Position numbers and translations under genes: made by a program. A DNA stretch of 64,000 bases, from contig NZ_JQKD01000012.1 in the NCBI RefSeq assembly GCF_000745855.1, forward strand, positions 62,001-126,000, given 5' to 3'. The stretch comes from Xenophilus azovorans DSM 13620 (GTDB lineage Bacteria > Pseudomonadota > Gammaproteobacteria > Burkholderiales > Burkholderiaceae_C). The notes beneath the pieces were generated by a model that did no database searches, was not told where the DNA came from, and saw nothing but the letters and a program-made list of their open reading frames with translations. Below are positions 60,888 through 64,000 of the stretch, in pieces (position 1 is the stretch's first letter; the number at the start of each line of letters is the position of its first letter).

Positions 60888-62399
60888 ATGGAATTGATCG
60901 AACATCTCTCGCTCGGGTTCAGCCACGCGATCTCGCTGCAGAACCTGATGTACGCCTTCATCGGCTGCCTGCTGGGCACGCTGATCGGCGTGCTGCCGGG
61001 CCTGGGCCCGGTGGCCACCATCGCCATGCTGCTGCCGGCCACCTACGCGCTGCCGCCGGTGGCGGCGCTGATCATGCTGGCCGGCATCTACTACGGCTCG
61101 CAGTACGGCGGCTCCACCACCGCCATCCTGGTCAACCTGCCGGGCGAATCGGCCTCGGTGGTCACGGTGATCGACGGGCACCAGATGGCCAAGGCCGGGC
61201 GCGGCGGACCTGCGCTGGCGGCGGCCGGCCTGGGCTCCTTCTTCGCCGGCTGCGTGGGCACGCTGATCCTGGCCGCCTTCGCGCCGCCGCTGACCGAGCT
61301 GGCCTTCAAGTTCGGCCCGGCCGAGTACTTCAGCCTGATGGTGCTGGGCCTGATCGGCGCCGTCGTGCTGGCCTCGGGTTCGCTGCTCAAGGCGATCGGC
61401 ATGATCGTGCTGGGCCTGCTGCTGGGCCTGGTGGGCACCGACGTCAACTCGGGCGTGGCGCGCTACAGCTTCGACGTCCCGGAGCTGACCGACGGCATCG
61501 GCTTCATCGCCATCGCCATGGGTGTGTTCGGCTACGGCGAGATCATCTCCAACCTGGCCAAGCCGGAGGAAGAGCGCGACGTGATGGTCTCCGAGGTCAA
61601 GCACCTGTGGCCGACCAAGGAAGACTTCAAGAACATGGTGCCCGCCGTGCTGCGCGGCACCTCGCTCGGCTGCTGCCTGGGCATCCTGCCGGGCGGCGGC
61701 GCGCTGCTGTCGTCCTTTGCGGCCTACACGCTCGAGAAGAAGATGAAGCTCAAGCCGGGCGAAGTGCCCTTCGGCAAGGGCAACATCCGCGGCGTGGCGG
61801 GCCCCGAGTCGGCCAACAACGCCGGCGCCCAGACCTCCTTCATCCCGATGCTGACGCTGGGCATCCCGCCCAACCCGGTGATGGCGCTGATGGTGGGTGC
61901 GATGACCATCCACAACATCCAGCCCGGTCCGCAGGTGATGACCAGCAACCCGGACCTGTTCTGGGGCCTGATCGCCTCGATGTGGGTCGGCAACCTGATG
62001 CTGATCATCCTGAACCTGCCGATGATCGGCATGTGGATCAAGCTGCTGACCATCCCCTACAAGTGGCTGTTCCCCGCCATCGTGCTGTTCTGCGCGATCG
62101 GCGTGTACTCCACCAACAACAACACCTGGGACATCTGGATGGTCGCCATCTTCGGCGTGATCGGCTACGGCTTCATCAAGCTGGGCTGCGAACCCGCGCC
62201 GCTGATGCTGGGCTTCATCCTGGGGCCGATGATGGAGGAGAACCTGCGCCGAGCGCTGCTGCTCTCGCGCGGCGACTGGTCGGTGCTGGTCACGCGGCCG
62301 ATCTCGGCGGGGCTGCTGATCGCCTCGGCCCTGATGATCGTGATCGTGCTGCTGCCGGCCGTGAAGTCCAAACGCGAGGAAGCCTTCGTGGAGGAATGA
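60888..62399 (+). CDS. tctA: Tripartite tricarboxylate transporter permease TctA
   Basis: A 503-aa permease of about twelve segments. GTLIGVLPGLGPVATIAMLL, YYGSQYGGSTTAILVNLPGE, LGCCLGILPGGGALLSSFAA and NNAGAQTSFIPMLTLGIPPN are the two conserved TctA motif regions. It drives Na+- or H+-coupled uptake of organic acids delivered by a Bug receptor. It is the only TctAB pair in the window, and could serve the orphan receptors at 1447, 6139 and 13942 as well as the adjacent one. Confidence 0.96.
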   Translation: MELIEHLSLGFSHAISLQNLMYAFIGCLLGTLIGVLPGLGPVATIAMLLPATYALPPVAALIMLAGIYYGSQYGGSTTAILVNLPGESASVVTVIDGHQMAKAGRGGPALAAAGLGSFFAGCVGTLILAAFAPPLTELAFKFGPAEYFSLMVLGLIGAVVLASGSLLKAIGMIVLGLLLGLVGTDVNSGVARYSFDVPELTDGIGFIAIAMGVFGYGEIISNLAKPEEERDVMVSEVKHLWPTKEDFKNMVPAVLRGTSLGCCLGILPGGGALLSSFAAYTLEKKMKLKPGEVPFGKGNIRGVAGPESANNAGAQTSFIPMLTLGIPPNPVMALMVGAMTIHNIQPGPQVMTSNPDLFWGLIASMWVGNLMLIILNLPMIGMWIKLLTIPYKWLFPAIVLFCAIGVYSTNNNTWDIWMVAIFGVIGYGFIKLGCEPAPLMLGFILGPMMEENLRRALLLSRGDWSVLVTRPISAGLLIASALMIVIVLLPAVKSKREEAFVEE

Positions 62400-62450
62400 C
62401 GGGCCTGCGAGCGCGGCAGCCGTTCGGCTGCAGCGGCGCAAGCGCACGCA

Positions 62451-62477
62451 ACGGCACCTTCGGGTGCCGTTTTCTTT
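62451..62477 (+). terminator. Rho-independent terminator after tctA
   Basis: 8-base arms ACGGCACC / GGTGCCGT with a TTCG loop (62451-62470) and TTTCTTT. It separates tctBA from the following Bug gene, which must then have its own promoter or depend on readthrough. Confidence 0.88.
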
Positions 62478-62645
62478 GGCGCGGCGCCTCGGTCGGGCCT
62501 GAGATAAATGCGCAGAAATCATGGATTCATCAGATAAATCCATTTCCTTCGCGCGGGGCCTCCGGTTCCAATCGGCCGCGACAGCGCCGCGCGCAGGAGG
62601 GCCGCGGCGCTTTCCGCCGTGCCGGCGCCTTCACCCGAGACATCC

Positions 62646-63611
62646 ATGCAACGCAGACACCTGATGCTGGCCGCCGCCGCGGCCAACCTGCTTCCCGCTT
62701 CCCGCGCCTTCGCGCAGACGTACCCAGGCAAGCCGATCCGCCTGATCGTGCCCTTCCCGGCCGGCGGCGCGACCGACCTGTTCGCGCGCACCCTGTCGCA
62801 GAAGATGAGCGAGAAGCTGGGCGCGGCGGTGGTGGTGGACAACAAGCCCGGCGCCGGCGGCGCCATCGGCTCGGACCTGGCCGCCAAGGCGCCGGCCGAC
62901 GGCTACACGCTGCTGCTGGCCACCACCAGCACCCATTCGATCGGGCCGTCGATCAACAAGCTGCCCTACGACACGGTGCGCGACTTCACGCCCATCGGCC
63001 ACGTTGGCGACGCGCCCAGCATCATGCTGGTGCCCAACGACTCGCCGGCCAAGAGCGTGCGCGAGTGGATCGACTACGCGAAGAAGAACCCCGGCAAACT
63101 CAACTACGCGTCCAGCGGGCCGGGCACCATCGTCCAGCTCACGGCGGAGCTGTTCAAGTCGATGGCGGGCGTGTTCGTCACGCACATTCCCTACAAGGGC
63201 ACGGCGCTGGCGATGCCCGACCTGATGAGCGGCAAGGTGGACCTGCTGTTCGACGCGCTGCCCACCGGCCTGCCCTTCGTGCGCGACGGGCGGCTGCGCG
63301 CGCTGGCCGTCACCTCGCCGAAGCGCAGCCCGCTGGCGCCCGACCTGCCGCCGGTGGCCGACACGCTGCCCGGCTTCGAGTCGACCACCTGGTTCGGCCT
63401 GTTCGGGCCCAGGAGCCTGCCGGCCGATCTGGTGGCGCGCGTGAACGCGGCCGCCAACCAGGCGGTGAGCGACCCCGAACTGCGCGACAAGCTGGCCAAG
63501 CTGGGCATCGAGCCCGCCACCGGCACGCCGGCGCAGTTCGCCGCCCTGGTGGCGCAGGACGCGGCCAAATGGAAGAAGATCATCGTCGAGCGCAAGATCG
63601 TCAACGAGTGA
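62646..63611 (+). CDS. Bug-family (TctC-like) substrate-binding protein
   Basis: A 321-aa periplasmic receptor. The signal peptide (QRRHLMLAAAAANLLPASRA) is followed by YPGKPIRLIVPFPAGGATD, DNKPGAGGA, PYKGTALAMPDLMSG and the C-terminal VARVNAAANQAVSDPE region. It is most likely the receptor of the adjacent TctAB, though a terminator separates them. The gamma-glutamyltransferase gene starts 37 bases later, so the two may be cotranscribed. Start ATG 62646; GTG 62619 is in frame but leaves an uncharged N-terminal extension. Confidence 0.93.
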   Translation: MQRRHLMLAAAAANLLPASRAFAQTYPGKPIRLIVPFPAGGATDLFARTLSQKMSEKLGAAVVVDNKPGAGGAIGSDLAAKAPADGYTLLLATTSTHSIGPSINKLPYDTVRDFTPIGHVGDAPSIMLVPNDSPAKSVREWIDYAKKNPGKLNYASSGPGTIVQLTAELFKSMAGVFVTHIPYKGTALAMPDLMSGKVDLLFDALPTGLPFVRDGRLRALAVTSPKRSPLAPDLPPVADTLPGFESTTWFGLFGPRSLPADLVARVNAAANQAVSDPELRDKLAKLGIEPATGTPAQFAALVAQDAAKWKKIIVERKIVNE

Positions 63612-63648
63612 TCGCCTTCGGTCCTTTCCCCTGTCCGAGCAGCAGCCC

Positions 63649-64000
63649 ATGAAGCATTTCGACCACGCCAACCCCTACACCTCCACGCGCATCCCGGTGT
63701 TCGCGCGCAACGTCGTCTCCACCTCGCACCCGTTGGCCGCGCAGGCCGGCCTGCGCATCCTGCACCAGGGCGGCAACGCGGTGGACGCGGCGGTGGCCGC
63801 CGCCGCGGCGATGACGCTGGTGGAGCCCGTGAGCAACGGTCTGGGCGGCGACGCCTTCTGCATCCTGTGGGACGGCCGGCAGCTGCACGGGCTGAACAGC
63901 TCCGGCCCGGCTCCCGCGGCCTGGACGCCCGATTACTTCCGGCGCAAGTACGGCAACGACGCGCAGCATCCGCCGCTGCGCGGCATCGATGCGGTGACGG
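63649..64000 (+). CDS. Gamma-glutamyltransferase, N-terminal part
   Basis: The first 117 codons; the gene runs off the window. NVVSTSHPLAAQAGLRILHQ, GGNAVDAAVAAAAAMTLVEP and NGLGGDAFCILWDG are the opening of the Ntn-hydrolase gamma-glutamyltransferase family; the catalytic Thr lies beyond the end. No signal peptide is seen, unlike E. coli Ggt, so it may be a cytoplasmic GGT-like acylase. It follows the Bug gene after 37 bases. Confidence 0.9.
   Translation, partial: MKHFDHANPYTSTRIPVFARNVVSTSHPLAAQAGLRILHQGGNAVDAAVAAAAAMTLVEPVSNGLGGDAFCILWDGRQLHGLNSSGPAPAAWTPDYFRRKYGNDAQHPPLRGIDAVT

Overview
The window is GC-rich chromosomal DNA from a betaproteobacterium, most likely Burkholderiales/Comamonadaceae (Variovorax, Ramlibacter, Xylophilus or similar). 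The evidence is the family content and gene order: several Bug-type tricarboxylate receptors, the neighbourhood polA / DUF2782 / homoserine kinase / BPSS1780-type membrane protein / uvrD, a guaC-azurin pair, and short dispersed repeats with a shared 17-base core. No phage, insertion sequence, CRISPR array or rRNA was seen.

Region 1 (1-16.3 kb) is a catabolic cluster. It holds the end of a CoA ligase, a CaiB/BaiF protein with alpha-methylacyl-CoA racemase residues, three Bug receptors, two paralogous ThDP enzymes, a TauD-type dioxygenase, an SDR, a Rieske ring-hydroxylating dioxygenase (alpha and beta) with a divergent FAD reductase, a small alpha-beta barrel protein, a SMP-30-type lactonase and a LacI-family regulator. 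Six near-identical palindromes, TGnTAnCGnTAnCA, lie at the promoters of these units, two of them directly behind TTGAC(A/C)-N18-TAGACT promoters. I read the region as one LacI/GntR-like regulon for an unidentified, probably aromatic or branched, carboxylic acid. An RcnB-like protein ends the region.

Region 2 (16.5-19.5 kb) has tRNA-Lys(CTT), an SDR, tRNA-Ala(CGC), GMP reductase and azurin; the azurin promoter carries a correctly spaced FNR/ANR-like box. Region 3 (19.6-33 kb) is mostly housekeeping: UvrD, a membrane protein, homoserine kinase, DUF2782, DNA polymerase I, a two-module DUF1566 protein, a dienelactone-hydrolase-like enzyme, a ZIP transporter, an acidic small protein, dodecin and a flavoprotein hydroxylase. 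Region 4 (32.4-38.9 kb) is a ZrgA-like zinc operon (ZrgA, ABC ATPase, FtsX-type permease, DUF3299) behind a sulfurtransferase, a frameshifted EamA exporter and a second Rieske oxygenase. Region 5 (39.1-47.6 kb) has xseB-ispA-dxs (isoprenoid supply), a TRAP receptor, NhaA and the TRAP QM permeases. Region 6 (47.7-58.3 kb) has an EgtB/SUMF1-like enzyme, an NTF2-like protein, an SDR, a protease-MoxR-DUF58-VWA operon, TatD, an 11-mer-repeat protein, MscS, a DNA glycosylase and a spermidine-synthase-like protein. Region 7 (58.4-64 kb) has a GspE/PilB ATPase carrying an in-frame repeat insertion, a TctB-TctA-Bug transporter and the start of a gamma-glutamyltransferase.

Coordinates and starts were read by eye. 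Starts were chosen on Shine-Dalgarno match, spacing and family length. Substrates of the catabolic enzymes cannot be read from sequence alone.
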